From Actinoplanes nipponensis (GTDB lineage: Bacteria > Actinomycetota > Actinomycetes > Mycobacteriales > Micromonosporaceae): a stretch of 64,000 bases of DNA. Position 1 is the first letter of the stretch. Each line of letters starts with the position of its first letter. Below the pieces are notes generated by a model, which worked only from the letters and a program-made list of their open reading frames with translations, was not told the origin of the DNA and did no database searches. This document shows positions 48,985-57,369 of the stretch, one piece after another. Where the stretch lies: NCBI RefSeq assembly GCF_016862275.1, contig NZ_BOMQ01000030.1, forward strand, positions 62,001 through 126,000, written 5' to 3'. A program made the translations under genes and the position numbers.

Positions 48985-50493
48985 TCACCCGGTGGTCAGC
49001 CGGACCGCCGTCCACGACGCCGGGGGCAGGGCCGCCCGCAGCACCCCGTCGGTGACCTCGGCGTCCTTGGCCGCCCGGGGCACCACCCGGTCGGGGTCGG
49101 CCGCGGTGTTCACCGCGTACAGGTCGTCGTCGGCCAGCGTCCAGGACTCGCCCACCCGCAGCCCCGCCGGGAAGCCGGCCAGCGACACCGCCAGATCCAG
49201 GCTCTCGGTGAGGTGGCGGTTGACCACGAAGACGGTGACCTCGCCGCTGCCGGCGTCGTGGGTGGCCACCGCGTCCAGCACCGGCACCGTGCCGAAGCGC
49301 GCGGTCTCGTAGCCGGGCGAGCGGGCCTCCACCCGCAGCACCTCGCCGCGGGCCAGGCGGGAGGTCAGCGCGAACGGGTGGAAGATCGTCTGCCGCCAGG
49401 CCGGGCCGTCCGGCTCGGTGCGGATCGGGGCGATGACGTTGACCAGCTGGGCCAGGCAGGCGGCGGTGACCCGGTCGCTGTGCCGCAGCAGCGAGATCAG
49501 CAAGCTGCCGACCACCACGGCGTCCACGACGTTGTAGGAGTCCTCGATGACCCGGGGAGCGACCTCCCACCCGGTCGCCTGCTGCGCGTGGAAGGCGCTC
49601 TGGTACCAGACGTTCCACTCGTCGAACGAGATCTTGAGCTTCTTGTCGCTCTTCAGCCTGGCCCCCACGCTGTCCGCGGTGGCGGCCACGCTGGTGACGA
49701 AGTGGTCCATGTCGACCGCCGAGGCCAGGAAGCTGCCCAGGTCGCCGTCGTGCGGCTCGTAGTAGGCGTGCGCCGAGATGTAGTCGACGGCGTCGTAGGT
49801 CAGCTCCAGCACCTCGGCCTCCCACGCGGCGAACGTCGGCATCGCCGAGGACGAGCTGCCGCAGGCCACCAGCTCCAGCCCCGGCTCCGCGCTGCGCATC
49901 GCCCGGGCCGTCTCCACGGCGAGCCGGCCGTACTCGTGGGCGGTCTTGTGGCCGGTCTGCCACGGCCCGTCCAGCTCGTTGCCCAGGCAGAACATGGTCA
50001 CGCCGTACGGCTCCGGGTGCCCGTTGGCCTGGCGCAGGCGGGCCAGGTGGGTGCGGTCGGGCTGGTTCAGGTACTCCTGCACGTCCAGCGCCTCCTGCAC
50101 GCCGCGGGTGCCGAGGTTGACCGCGTACATGACCTCGACGCCGGCCTTGCCCGCCCAGCGCATGAACTCGTCGATGCCGATCTCGTTGGTCTCCAGGCTG
50201 TGCCAGGCCAGGTCGCGGCGCACCGGCCGGTCGGCGACCGGGCCGATGCCGTCCTCCCAGCGGTAGCCCGAGACGAAGTTGCCGCCGGGATAGCGCACCA
50301 CCGAGACGCCCAGCTCGCGGGTCAGCGCCAGCACGTCGGCCCGGAAGCCGTCGGCGTCGGCCGTGGGGTGCGACGGCTCGTAGATGCCGGTGTAGACGCA
50401 GCGGCCCATGTGCTCGACGAACGAGCCGAAGGTACGGCGGGAAACCGGCGCGATGGTGAACGCGGGGTCGAGGATGAAGCTGGCGGAAAGCAC
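48985..50493 (-). CDS. abfA: alpha-L-arabinofuranosidase, GH51
   Basis: This 502-residue enzyme removes arabinofuranosyl groups from arabino-oligosaccharides by a retaining mechanism. The acid/base is Glu173 in the GNE of CLGNELDGPW, and the nucleophile is Glu292 in ISFDEWNVWY. Other family marks are RYPGGNFVSGYRWEDGIGP and HAYYEPHDGDL. There is no signal peptide, so it works inside the cell on imported oligomers. It is the last gene of the unit that follows the sugar importer. The GTG at 50493 with GGGAG upstream was chosen. Confidence 0.95.
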   Translation of the reverse strand: MLSASFILDPAFTIAPVSRRTFGSFVEHMGRCVYTGIYEPSHPTADADGFRADVLALTRELGVSVVRYPGGNFVSGYRWEDGIGPVADRPVRRDLAWHSLETNEIGIDEFMRWAGKAGVEVMYAVNLGTRGVQEALDVQEYLNQPDRTHLARLRQANGHPEPYGVTMFCLGNELDGPWQTGHKTAHEYGRLAVETARAMRSAEPGLELVACGSSSSAMPTFAAWEAEVLELTYDAVDYISAHAYYEPHDGDLGSFLASAVDMDHFVTSVAATADSVGARLKSDKKLKISFDEWNVWYQSAFHAQQATGWEVAPRVIEDSYNVVDAVVVGSLLISLLRHSDRVTAACLAQLVNVIAPIRTEPDGPAWRQTIFHPFALTSRLARGEVLRVEARSPGYETARFGTVPVLDAVATHDAGSGEVTVFVVNRHLTESLDLAVSLAGFPAGLRVGESWTLADDDLYAVNTAADPDRVVPRAAKDAEVTDGVLRAALPPASWTAVRLTTG

Positions 50494-50519
50494 GGGTCTC
50501 CCGGAGGTCGGAGGGGATG

Positions 50520-51365
50520 TCACTTGAGACTGCCGACGGCCAGCCCACCCTGCCAATACTTCTGCAGGGTGAGGAAGGCGACGACGAGCGGGACGATGGA
50601 CACCAGCGAGCCGGTGATGATCAGGCTCCACAGCGACTGGCCGCCGCCGTTGTTGGAGCTGGCCAGCTGCGACCACAGGCCGATGCCGACGGTCAGCGGG
50701 TAGAGCTTCGAGTCGGACAGCATGGTCAGCGGCAGGAAGTAGTTGTTCCAGGTGGCGACGACCGACAGCAGCAGCACGGTGATCACGGCCGGCCGCATCA
50801 GCGGCAGCGCCACCCGCAGGAAGGTGCGCAGCTCGCCGGCGCCGTCGATGCGGGCCGCGTCGAGCAGCTCGTCGGGCACCGCCGCCGAGGTGTAGACCCG
50901 CATGAGGTAGACCCCGAACGGGCTCAGCAGCGACGGCAGGATCACCGCCCAGACCGTGTCGGTCAGCCCGGCGTTGCTCATCATCACGAACGTCGGGATG
51001 ACCAGGGCGGTCAGCGGCACCATGACCGCGCCCAGCACCAGGGCGAAGGTGAGGTTGCGCCCGCGGAAGCTGTACTTGGCGAAGCCGTAGCCGGCCAGCA
51101 CCGAGATGACCGTGGACCCGATCCCGCCGGTCACCGCGTACAGCACCGAGTTGCCCAGCCAGCGCAGGTACTCGCCGTTGTTGAAGGTGAACAGGTCGTG
51201 CAGGTTGTCGAGCAGGTGGAAGCCGTGGAACCACAGCGCGCCGCTGCCGGAGAACAGGCCCTGGGCGTTCTTGGTGCTGGCCACGACCAGCCACCAGACC
51301 GGGATGAGGAAGTAGCAGACCAGGGCGAGCAGGAACAGTTTGGCCCCGAGGTGGCGGTTGCTCAC
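50520..51365 (-). CDS. carbohydrate ABC transporter permease (MalG-type)
   Basis: This 281-residue permease has six hydrophobic segments and the cytoplasmic EAA-like loop ELLDAARIDGAGELRTFLRVALP, where the importer ATPase docks. It forms a channel with the permease encoded just upstream, whose stop overlaps its GTG start by 4 bp. It precedes the arabinofuranosidase gene, so arabino-oligosaccharides are the likely cargo. No ATPase gene accompanies the unit. Confidence 0.94.
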   Translation of the reverse strand: MSNRHLGAKLFLLALVCYFLIPVWWLVVASTKNAQGLFSGSGALWFHGFHLLDNLHDLFTFNNGEYLRWLGNSVLYAVTGGIGSTVISVLAGYGFAKYSFRGRNLTFALVLGAVMVPLTALVIPTFVMMSNAGLTDTVWAVILPSLLSPFGVYLMRVYTSAAVPDELLDAARIDGAGELRTFLRVALPLMRPAVITVLLLSVVATWNNYFLPLTMLSDSKLYPLTVGIGLWSQLASSNNGGGQSLWSLIITGSLVSIVPLVVAFLTLQKYWQGGLAVGSLK

Positions 51366-52258
51366 GTGAAGATGCTCCCTCGCTTGCGGGTGGCGACCAT
51401 GAACACGGCGACCGCCAGGAAGACCACGAAGCCCAGCGCGAACGAGATGGCCGAGGCGTAGTTGAACTGCGCGTACGCGAAGGCCAGGTTGAAGGCGTAG
51501 ATGTTGGGGGTGAAGTCCGGCGTCACCGAGCCGTTGGCGATCGGCCCGAGGATCTGCGGCTCGGCGAAGAACTGCAGCGTGCCGATCAGCGAGAAGACCA
51601 GGATCAGCACGAACGCCGACGACACCATCGGCACCTTGATGCGCAGCGCGATCTGCCGCGCGTTCGCGCCGTCGATGCGGGCCGCCTCGTAGATCGAGGT
51701 GTCGATGCTCTTCAGCGCGGCGTAGATGATCACCATGTAGTAGCCGGACCACTGCCAGGTGACCACGTTGAGCAGGCCGTAGAAGATGTTGCCCTGGCTG
51801 AGCAGGAACGGCGCCTGCACGTTGAACAGCGAGGAGATCTGTTCCAGCGGGCCGAAGCTGGGGCTGTAGAGGAAGCCCCACATCAGCGCGCCGAGCACGG
51901 CGGGGACCGCGTACGGCAGGAAGATCATCAGCCGGGAGAAGCGGGCCAGCCGGCCGGTGACCTCGTCCAGCACCAGCGCCGCGACCAGCGCGACGATCAT
52001 CTGCAGCGGGATCACCACGAGGCTGAACCGCAGCACCAGCCACAGTCCCTTGAGGAACGACGGGTCGGTGAAGGCCCGGGTGTAGTTGTCGAGGCCGGCG
52101 AACGTGGTGCCGGTGGCCAGCCCCTTGGTGTAGAGGCTGAGGTAGCCGGCGTACAGCAGCGGGGCGACCAGGAAGACCGCGAACACGGCCAGGAAGGGCA
52201 GGATGAAGAGCCAGCCGACCGCACCGCGGCGCCCCGAGCTCGATCGGATGGCGGTCAC
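51362..52258 (-). CDS. carbohydrate ABC transporter permease (MalF-type)
   Basis: This 298-residue permease has six hydrophobic segments. The EAA loop is SIYEAARIDGANARQIALRI. Near the N-terminus is GWLFILPFLAVFAVFLVAPLL, typical of MalF/UgpA-type sugar permeases. The GTG at 52258 overlaps the binding-protein stop by 4 bp. It acts in the membrane with the MalG-type partner. Confidence 0.94.
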   Translation of the reverse strand: MTAIRSSSGRRGAVGWLFILPFLAVFAVFLVAPLLYAGYLSLYTKGLATGTTFAGLDNYTRAFTDPSFLKGLWLVLRFSLVVIPLQMIVALVAALVLDEVTGRLARFSRLMIFLPYAVPAVLGALMWGFLYSPSFGPLEQISSLFNVQAPFLLSQGNIFYGLLNVVTWQWSGYYMVIIYAALKSIDTSIYEAARIDGANARQIALRIKVPMVSSAFVLILVFSLIGTLQFFAEPQILGPIANGSVTPDFTPNIYAFNLAFAYAQFNYASAISFALGFVVFLAVAVFMVATRKRGSIFT

Positions 52259-53604
52259 CGGACGGTGAAGCCCTGGCTCTTGGCGTACTTGACCATGATG
52301 TCCTGCAGGTCGGTGGCGGCCTGGTCACCGGTGGTCCGGCCGCTGTTGATCTTCACGATCTGGGCCTGCAGCTGGGCGTAGTAGTACACGGTGAACGGGC
52401 TGTAGGTGGCGCCCGCGTAGGCGTTCGCGGCCGGGATGTAGATGTCCTTGTTCGCCGTCTGCCCGTTGAAGAACTCCACCTTGTTGGTGACGAAGGCGTC
52501 GGACTTCAGCACGTCCTGGTTCAGCGGGAAGATGGTCTGCGTCTTCCAGCCGTCGGTCAGCGAGGCCTCGTCGGCGTACAGGCCCTTCGCCACCTCGGCG
52601 GCGGCCTTCTTGTCGGACGCCTGGGCGGTCACCGCGAAGGTGGAGCCGCCCCAGTTGACTGAGACGGGAGCGGCGTTGTCCCACTGCGGCAGCGGGGCCA
52701 CGGCGAACTTGCCCTTCTCGGCGCCGCTGCCGACGCCGGCCCCGGTCAGGTAGCCGGGCGCCCAGGCGGCGGAGACGTAGGTGGCGTACTTGCCGTTGAC
52801 CACGCCGGCGATGTAGTCGGTGGTGAACTGGTCCTCGGTGCCGATGAGCTTCCTGGTGGCCAGCCCGCCCCAGTAGGTGAGCACGTCCTTGGTGGCCTGG
52901 TCGTCGAGCTTGATGGTGATGTCCTGCTTGGCGGCCAGGTCGTAGGTGAACGGGTGGGCGCCCTTCTGGATCATCAGGGCGGTGGCCACGGCCGGCACGT
53001 TGCTGCCGAAGTCGCCGAAGTTGGGCCCGCCCGCGGCCTTGACCTTGGCCGCCGCGTCGGCGTACTCGGCCCAGGTCTTCGGCGGGGCCTTGATGCCGTA
53101 CTTCGCGAAGACGTCGGTGCGGTAGATCATCGCCATCGGGCCGCCGTCGACCGGGATGGCGTACACGGCGGCGCCCTGCGAGACGTCCTTCCAGGCGCCG
53201 GGGCTGAACTTGGCCTTGACGTCGTTGGCGCCGTACGGCGCGAGGTCGACCAGCGCCTCCTGGATCTCGAAGCCGACCAGCTGGTCCGCCTCCAGCATGA
53301 TGACGTCGGGCGCGCCCTTCTTGGCGGAGATCGCCGTCTGGAACTTGGCGTACTCCGGGGCGCCCTGGCCGGCGTTGGTCCAGCAGACCTGCACGTCGGT
53401 GTGGGCGTTGTTGAAGTTGTCCACGACCTTGGCCATGTTCGGGTACCAGGCCCAGACCGACACCGCGGTGGCGTCCGCATGAACGATCTTGTTGGTGCAG
53501 GTGGTCGGCTTGGCGGAGGTGCCGCCGCCGCCGTCCCCGCCGGAGCAGGCGCCCAGGCCGAGGGCCAGCGACAGTAGGGGCATTGCGATGACGAGACGTC
53601 TCAT
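52255..53604 (-). CDS. sugar ABC transporter substrate-binding lipoprotein
   Basis: This 449-residue extracytoplasmic binding protein (family 1 solute-binding) has a lipoprotein signal with the lipobox LGAC, lipid-modified Cys20. The mature lobe pattern includes VDNFNNAHTDVQVCW and YAIPVDGGPMAMIYRTDVF. Specificity is probably arabino-oligosaccharide, from its neighbours. A perfect palindromic operator lies about 120 bp upstream. Confidence 0.93.
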   Translation of the reverse strand: MRRLVIAMPLLSLALGLGACSGGDGGGGTSAKPTTCTNKIVHADATAVSVWAWYPNMAKVVDNFNNAHTDVQVCWTNAGQGAPEYAKFQTAISAKKGAPDVIMLEADQLVGFEIQEALVDLAPYGANDVKAKFSPGAWKDVSQGAAVYAIPVDGGPMAMIYRTDVFAKYGIKAPPKTWAEYADAAAKVKAAGGPNFGDFGSNVPAVATALMIQKGAHPFTYDLAAKQDITIKLDDQATKDVLTYWGGLATRKLIGTEDQFTTDYIAGVVNGKYATYVSAAWAPGYLTGAGVGSGAEKGKFAVAPLPQWDNAAPVSVNWGGSTFAVTAQASDKKAAAEVAKGLYADEASLTDGWKTQTIFPLNQDVLKSDAFVTNKVEFFNGQTANKDIYIPAANAYAGATYSPFTVYYYAQLQAQIVKINSGRTTGDQAATDLQDIMVKYAKSQGFTVR

Positions 53605-53721
53605 GGTGGGCCTCCTGGCGGATTCCGGGCACGGGAAAATGGCCGCTTCTCGCTCTGCGTAGTCACAGACGCGGTCGGGAGCGCGGCGGCAGTCTGGGGT
53701 GAGGTGTGGTGTAAGTTACGA

Positions 53722-53735
53722 TTGCAGCGCTGCAA
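53722..53735. promoter_or_regulatory. perfect LacI-type operator between the sugar importer and lacI genes
   Basis: TTGCAGCGCTGCAA is a 14-bp perfect palindrome with the central CG typical of LacI-family operators. It lies in the 233-bp divergent region and adjoins a TAACTT -10 candidate for the importer (complement of 53713-53718). The neighbouring LacI-family protein is the likely ligand. Confidence 0.75.
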
Positions 53736-53837
53736 AGGACTATGCACCGCCGTCCGAGCCCTGGCAAGAGGCAACGTCTCGGAAATACCATCGACACCTC
53801 GGGCACGCCGATGCCCGCATCAGACGGGAGGGCGCCC

Positions 53838-54863
53838 ATGCGCGATGTCACGCTGCGTGATGTTGCCGAGCTCGCCGGGGTCTCCCCCCGGACGGTCTCC
53901 AACGTGGTCAACGGCTACGCGCAGGTCACCCCGGCGACCCGGGAGAAGGTCGAGCGGGCCATCGCCGAGCTGGGCTACCGGCCCAACGTGCTGGCCCGCA
54001 ACCTCGCCAACGGACGGTCCGGGCAGATCGCCGTGGTCGTGCCGTACCTGGACACGCCCTACTTCGCCGAGCTGCTGCAGGCGATCATCCCGGCCGCCCG
54101 CAAGGGCGGCTACAACGTGCTCATCGACCAGACCGACGGCGACCGCCAGCACGAGGGCGAGCTGATCGGCCGGGGCTCGCGGGGCTTCCTGTTCGACGGC
54201 ATGATCATCAGCCCGCTGGGCCTGTCCCAGCAGGACCTCACCGTGCGTGATCTGGCCCTGCCGCTGGTGGTGCTGGGCGAGCGGGTCTCCGACGGCACCT
54301 TCGACCACGTCGGGATCGACGACATCACCGCCTCGTACGACGCGGTCACGCACCTGATCTCGCTGGGCCGGCGGCGGATCGCGGCGATCGGCGACCAGCC
54401 GTACGCCACCGGCGAGGCGGCCCAGCTGCGGACCCGCGGCTTCCGCAAGGCGCACGCCGCGGCCGGCCTGCCGGTCGACGAGTCGCTGATCATCTGCACC
54501 GCCCGGTTCAACCGGACCGACGGCGTGACCGCGATGACGGCCCTGCTCGACCGGGACGACCCGCCGGACGCGGTGTTCTGCTACAGCGACCTGGTGGCCT
54601 CCGGCGCCATCCACGCCATCCTCGGGCGCGGGCTGCGCGTCCCCGAGGACATCGCGATCATCGGCTACGACGACATCGAGGACGGGCGCTACAGCCACCC
54701 CACGATCAGCACCATCTCGCCCGACAAGACCGCGATCGCCCAGCTCGCGGTGGAGCGCCTGATCATGCGCATCGCCGCCCCCGGGCCGGTGCCGGGCGTC
54801 GAGCTGCTGGCCGGGCACCGGCTGATCCCCCGCCAGAGCACCCTGGGCCGCGCGGCCACCTGA
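53838..54863 (+). CDS. LacI-family transcriptional regulator
   Basis: This 341-residue regulator has the helix-turn-helix LRDVAELAGVSPRTVSNVVN at about 6-25, hinge helix NVLARNLANGR, and a periplasmic-binding-protein-like sensor domain (about 60-335). It probably represses the divergent arabinose-oligomer importer and arabinofuranosidase genes until an arabinose-derived inducer appears. The ATG at 53838 was chosen since GGGAGGG precedes it; earlier in-frame ATGs at 53742 and 53811 lack such a site. It is the only LacI gene in the window. Confidence 0.94.
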   Translation: MRDVTLRDVAELAGVSPRTVSNVVNGYAQVTPATREKVERAIAELGYRPNVLARNLANGRSGQIAVVVPYLDTPYFAELLQAIIPAARKGGYNVLIDQTDGDRQHEGELIGRGSRGFLFDGMIISPLGLSQQDLTVRDLALPLVVLGERVSDGTFDHVGIDDITASYDAVTHLISLGRRRIAAIGDQPYATGEAAQLRTRGFRKAHAAAGLPVDESLIICTARFNRTDGVTAMTALLDRDDPPDAVFCYSDLVASGAIHAILGRGLRVPEDIAIIGYDDIEDGRYSHPTISTISPDKTAIAQLAVERLIMRIAAPGPVPGVELLAGHRLIPRQSTLGRAAT

Positions 54864-54912
54864 GCGGTCCAAGATCCGCGGACGGCCCGAATCGGCAGGA
54901 CTTTGGTCCCGT

Positions 54913-54998
54913 CCTGTCCCGCGAAGACCCCGCCGGCCTCAACCCGCCCGTAGAAAGGACGACGTACAGCGGGACAGGCGCCGCAGCATAGCGGCGCC
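54913..54998 (+). other. leader with two inverted repeats before the 55021 gene
   Basis: CCTGTCCCGC (54913-54922) and GCGGGACAGG (54969-54978) are exact complements 46 bp apart. A second hairpin GGCGCCGC/GCGGCGCC (54977-54998, loop AGCATA) follows and partly shares bases with the first, so the two structures compete. They end 22 bp before the ATG at 55021, just before its ribosome site. A regulatory leader is possible but unproved. Confidence 0.4.
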
Positions 54999-55020
54999 GG
55001 GGCGGACAGGAGCAGGAACA

Positions 55021-56061
55021 ATGAAGGTCTCACCGGGACGTGGAGCCGTCGTGGCCGCAGGGGCGACCCTGGCGCTGCTGGCGTCGCCGTCACCCGCCTC
55101 GGCGCACGAGAAGTGGTTCGTCGACGAGCCGGGCTCCTACGCCACCGACTGGGCGTTCGCCCTGCGGCCGGTCACCCTCGGCCTGATCGTGGCCGTCGTC
55201 CTGGTCACGGTGCTCTGGCGGTACGTCGCGCTGCGCTACCTGCCCACCCCGGAGCTGCGGCCGCTGCGCTTCCTCGGCCGGATCGTCCCGTACGTGCCCC
55301 GCCTGCTCGCCGTCCACCTCGGCGTCTCGCTGCTGGCCGCCGCGGTCACCGGCCACTTCCTCACCCGCGACCTGGAGGTCGAGCACCTCGCCGGCGGAGC
55401 GGCGCTGCTGCTGCTCGAGGGCGCGCTGGGCATCTGGTTCATCACCGGCGTCCGGCTGCGGCCGGCGGCCCTGATCCTGGCCGTGACCGGCCCGCTGGCC
55501 CTGTTGCTCACCGGGCCGACCGGGCTGCTCTCCGCGATGGACCTGCTCGGGGTCGCGGTCTTCCTGGCCTTCGTGCCGCCCTCGGACGCCACCTTCGGCC
55601 GGGTCGACCCGGACCCGGAGATCCTGCGCCGGGCCCTGTTCGCGCTCCGGCTGGGCGCCGGCGGCGCCCTGATCACCCTGGCCTTCGCCGAGAAGCTCGC
55701 CAACCCGGCGCTGGCCCGCGAGACCGTGCACCTGTACCCGCAGCTCGACGTCTTCGCCCTGGTCGGCATCCACCTGCCGGTGGACACCTTCGTGGCCGTC
55801 GCCGGCGTCACCGAGCTGCTGTTCGGCCTGCTGGTCATCTCCGGCGCCCTGCCGCAGGTCGCCGTCCTGGTCGCGGGCATCCCGTTCAACGCGACCCTGC
55901 TGCTCTTCGGCGGCACCGAGCTGCTCGGCCACCTGCCGGTCTACGGCGTGTTCCTCACGCTGCTGGCCTACGGCTCCGACCCGCGGACCGCGGCGCTGGT
56001 GCGCTGGCTGCCGCCGGTCCGGGCCCGGCTGGCGCGCCGACGCCCGGCGCTCGTCAACTGA
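55021..56061 (+). CDS. membrane protein, DoxX-like
   Basis: This 346-residue protein has a signal peptide at 1-29 (GAVVAAGATLALLASPSPASA) followed by HEKWFVDEPGS and about eight hydrophobic segments. The late part (ALFALRLGAGGALITLAFAE, then ITGA-like helices) resembles the DoxX family. The first segment plus the His-rich exported loop is unusual. No function is known. AGGAG precedes the ATG at 55021. It converges on the next gene with an 8-bp overlap. Confidence 0.72.
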   Translation: MKVSPGRGAVVAAGATLALLASPSPASAHEKWFVDEPGSYATDWAFALRPVTLGLIVAVVLVTVLWRYVALRYLPTPELRPLRFLGRIVPYVPRLLAVHLGVSLLAAAVTGHFLTRDLEVEHLAGGAALLLLEGALGIWFITGVRLRPAALILAVTGPLALLLTGPTGLLSAMDLLGVAVFLAFVPPSDATFGRVDPDPEILRRALFALRLGAGGALITLAFAEKLANPALARETVHLYPQLDVFALVGIHLPVDTFVAVAGVTELLFGLLVISGALPQVAVLVAGIPFNATLLLFGGTELLGHLPVYGVFLTLLAYGSDPRTAALVRWLPPVRARLARRRPALVN

Positions 56062-56455
56062 CCGGAACGGAAACTGCCCAGCCGCCCGCGCGCGGCGCGT
56101 CGATCCCGGTCACGTGCCCGCCACGGGCGGCGCCGGCGGCGTCGCGGTCCGGGTTCGCCACCGACACCGCGATCGCCACCGCGATGGCGAGCAACCACAG
56201 AGCGCAGACGGCCAGCCCCGCGATCGCGTAGAAGCGGCCCCGGCGGTCACCGTTGCGGCGGCTCTGCAGCAGGCCGATGACGCCGAAGGTGATGCTCACC
56301 GGGCCCGCGCAGCCCAGCAGGGCCAGCGACAGGCAGGCGATGGAGAAGCCGTTGGTCTTGCCGTTCCACGGCGGGTGGGGTGACGGCGGCGCCGGTGGCG
56401 GCGAATAGGGCGGCCACCGCAGAGCGGACGGGTCGGGCGGGGGCGGCTGATTCAC
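56054..56455 (-). CDS. DUF4190-type membrane protein
   Basis: This 133-residue protein has a Pro-rich N-terminus (about 1-32, PPPPDPSALRWPPYSPPPAPP), then two membrane helices (SIACLSLALLGCAGPVSITFGVIGL and FYAIAGLAVCALWLLAIAVAIAVSV) of the DUF4190 pattern. It belongs to many small actinobacterial membrane proteins without known role. The GTG at 56455 was chosen as the start nearest the Pro-rich tail. It is divergent from the metallophosphoesterase. Confidence 0.75.
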   Translation of the reverse strand: MNQPPPPDPSALRWPPYSPPPAPPSPHPPWNGKTNGFSIACLSLALLGCAGPVSITFGVIGLLQSRRNGDRRGRFYAIAGLAVCALWLLAIAVAIAVSVANPDRDAAGAARGGHVTGIDAPRAGGWAVSVPVS

Positions 56456-56509
56456 AGCGGGGACCGTACCGCGCTGACATCGCGCGCGCCGCCCCGTAAG
56501 GTGCGTCCG

Positions 56510-57298
56510 GTGAAGGGCCCGCTCTACGTGCTGTCCGACATCCACGGTCACCGGACCGAGTTCCATGACGTGCTCCGGGAGGCCGGCCTGGCCGGCCGCG
56601 ACGGGGAGTGGTCGGGGGGCGGGGCCCGGCTGTGGCTGCTCGGCGACTACGTCGATCGCGGTCCCGACGGCATCGGCGTGATCGAGGACATCGCGCGGCT
56701 GACCGCCTCGGCCGCCGATCGTGGCGGCACGGTGTCGGCGCTGCTGGGCAACCACGAGGCGCAACTGCTGGCGGCGTACCGCTTCGGCAGCGAGCCGGTG
56801 CGCGGCTGGCCGGACGGCCTGCACGGAGCGTGGCAGCGCTTCGGCGGGCGCGCGACGGACCTGCGCCGGCTCACCTCGTGGCACGTCGGCTGGATCACCG
56901 CCCGGCCCGCGATGGCCCTGGTCGACGGTCACCTGCTGCTGCACTCCGACACGGTGCGCTACCTGGAGCTGGGCGCCGGCGTGGCCGAGGTCAACGCGGC
57001 CACCCGCAGCGCCCTGGCCTTCCGCGACAGCGCCGCGGCGCTGGCGTTCTGCGAGGTGCTCAGCGCCCGCGACAGCTTCCGTGGCGCCGGGCCGGCCCGC
57101 CCCGGCGATCCGGTCTCGCGCATGCTCGGCGCCTTCGGCGGGGAGATGATCGTCCACGGGCACAGCACGCTGACGAAACAGTTCGGGCTGCCGCCGGCCG
57201 ACGTGCGGGCGGCCCTGCGCTACGCCGACGGTCGGGTGCTGGCCGTCGACGGCGGGCTCTACGAGGGCGGCCGTCTGTTGCTCACCCGGCTCGGATAG
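56510..57298 (+). CDS. metallophosphoesterase (calcineurin-like)
   Basis: This 262-residue phosphoesterase has all the family metal motifs: LSDIHGH, LGDYVDRGPDG, GNHEAQLL and VHGHS. The architecture resembles bacterial PrpA/ApaH-like serine/threonine or dinucleoside tetraphosphate phosphatases. It is cytoplasmic. I chose the GTG at 56510, with AAGG 9 bp upstream; a GTG at 56501 adds three residues. A histidine-kinase gene follows 71 bp later on the same strand. Confidence 0.88.
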   Translation: MKGPLYVLSDIHGHRTEFHDVLREAGLAGRDGEWSGGGARLWLLGDYVDRGPDGIGVIEDIARLTASAADRGGTVSALLGNHEAQLLAAYRFGSEPVRGWPDGLHGAWQRFGGRATDLRRLTSWHVGWITARPAMALVDGHLLLHSDTVRYLELGAGVAEVNAATRSALAFRDSAAALAFCEVLSARDSFRGAGPARPGDPVSRMLGAFGGEMIVHGHSTLTKQFGLPPADVRAALRYADGRVLAVDGGLYEGGRLLLTRLG

Positions 57299-57369
57299 GG
57301 CCGGCGCCGCGGGACGGCGATCGCGGCAATCGCCCGTGCCGGGGCGCTCCGCGGCGTAGCCTCGGGCGG

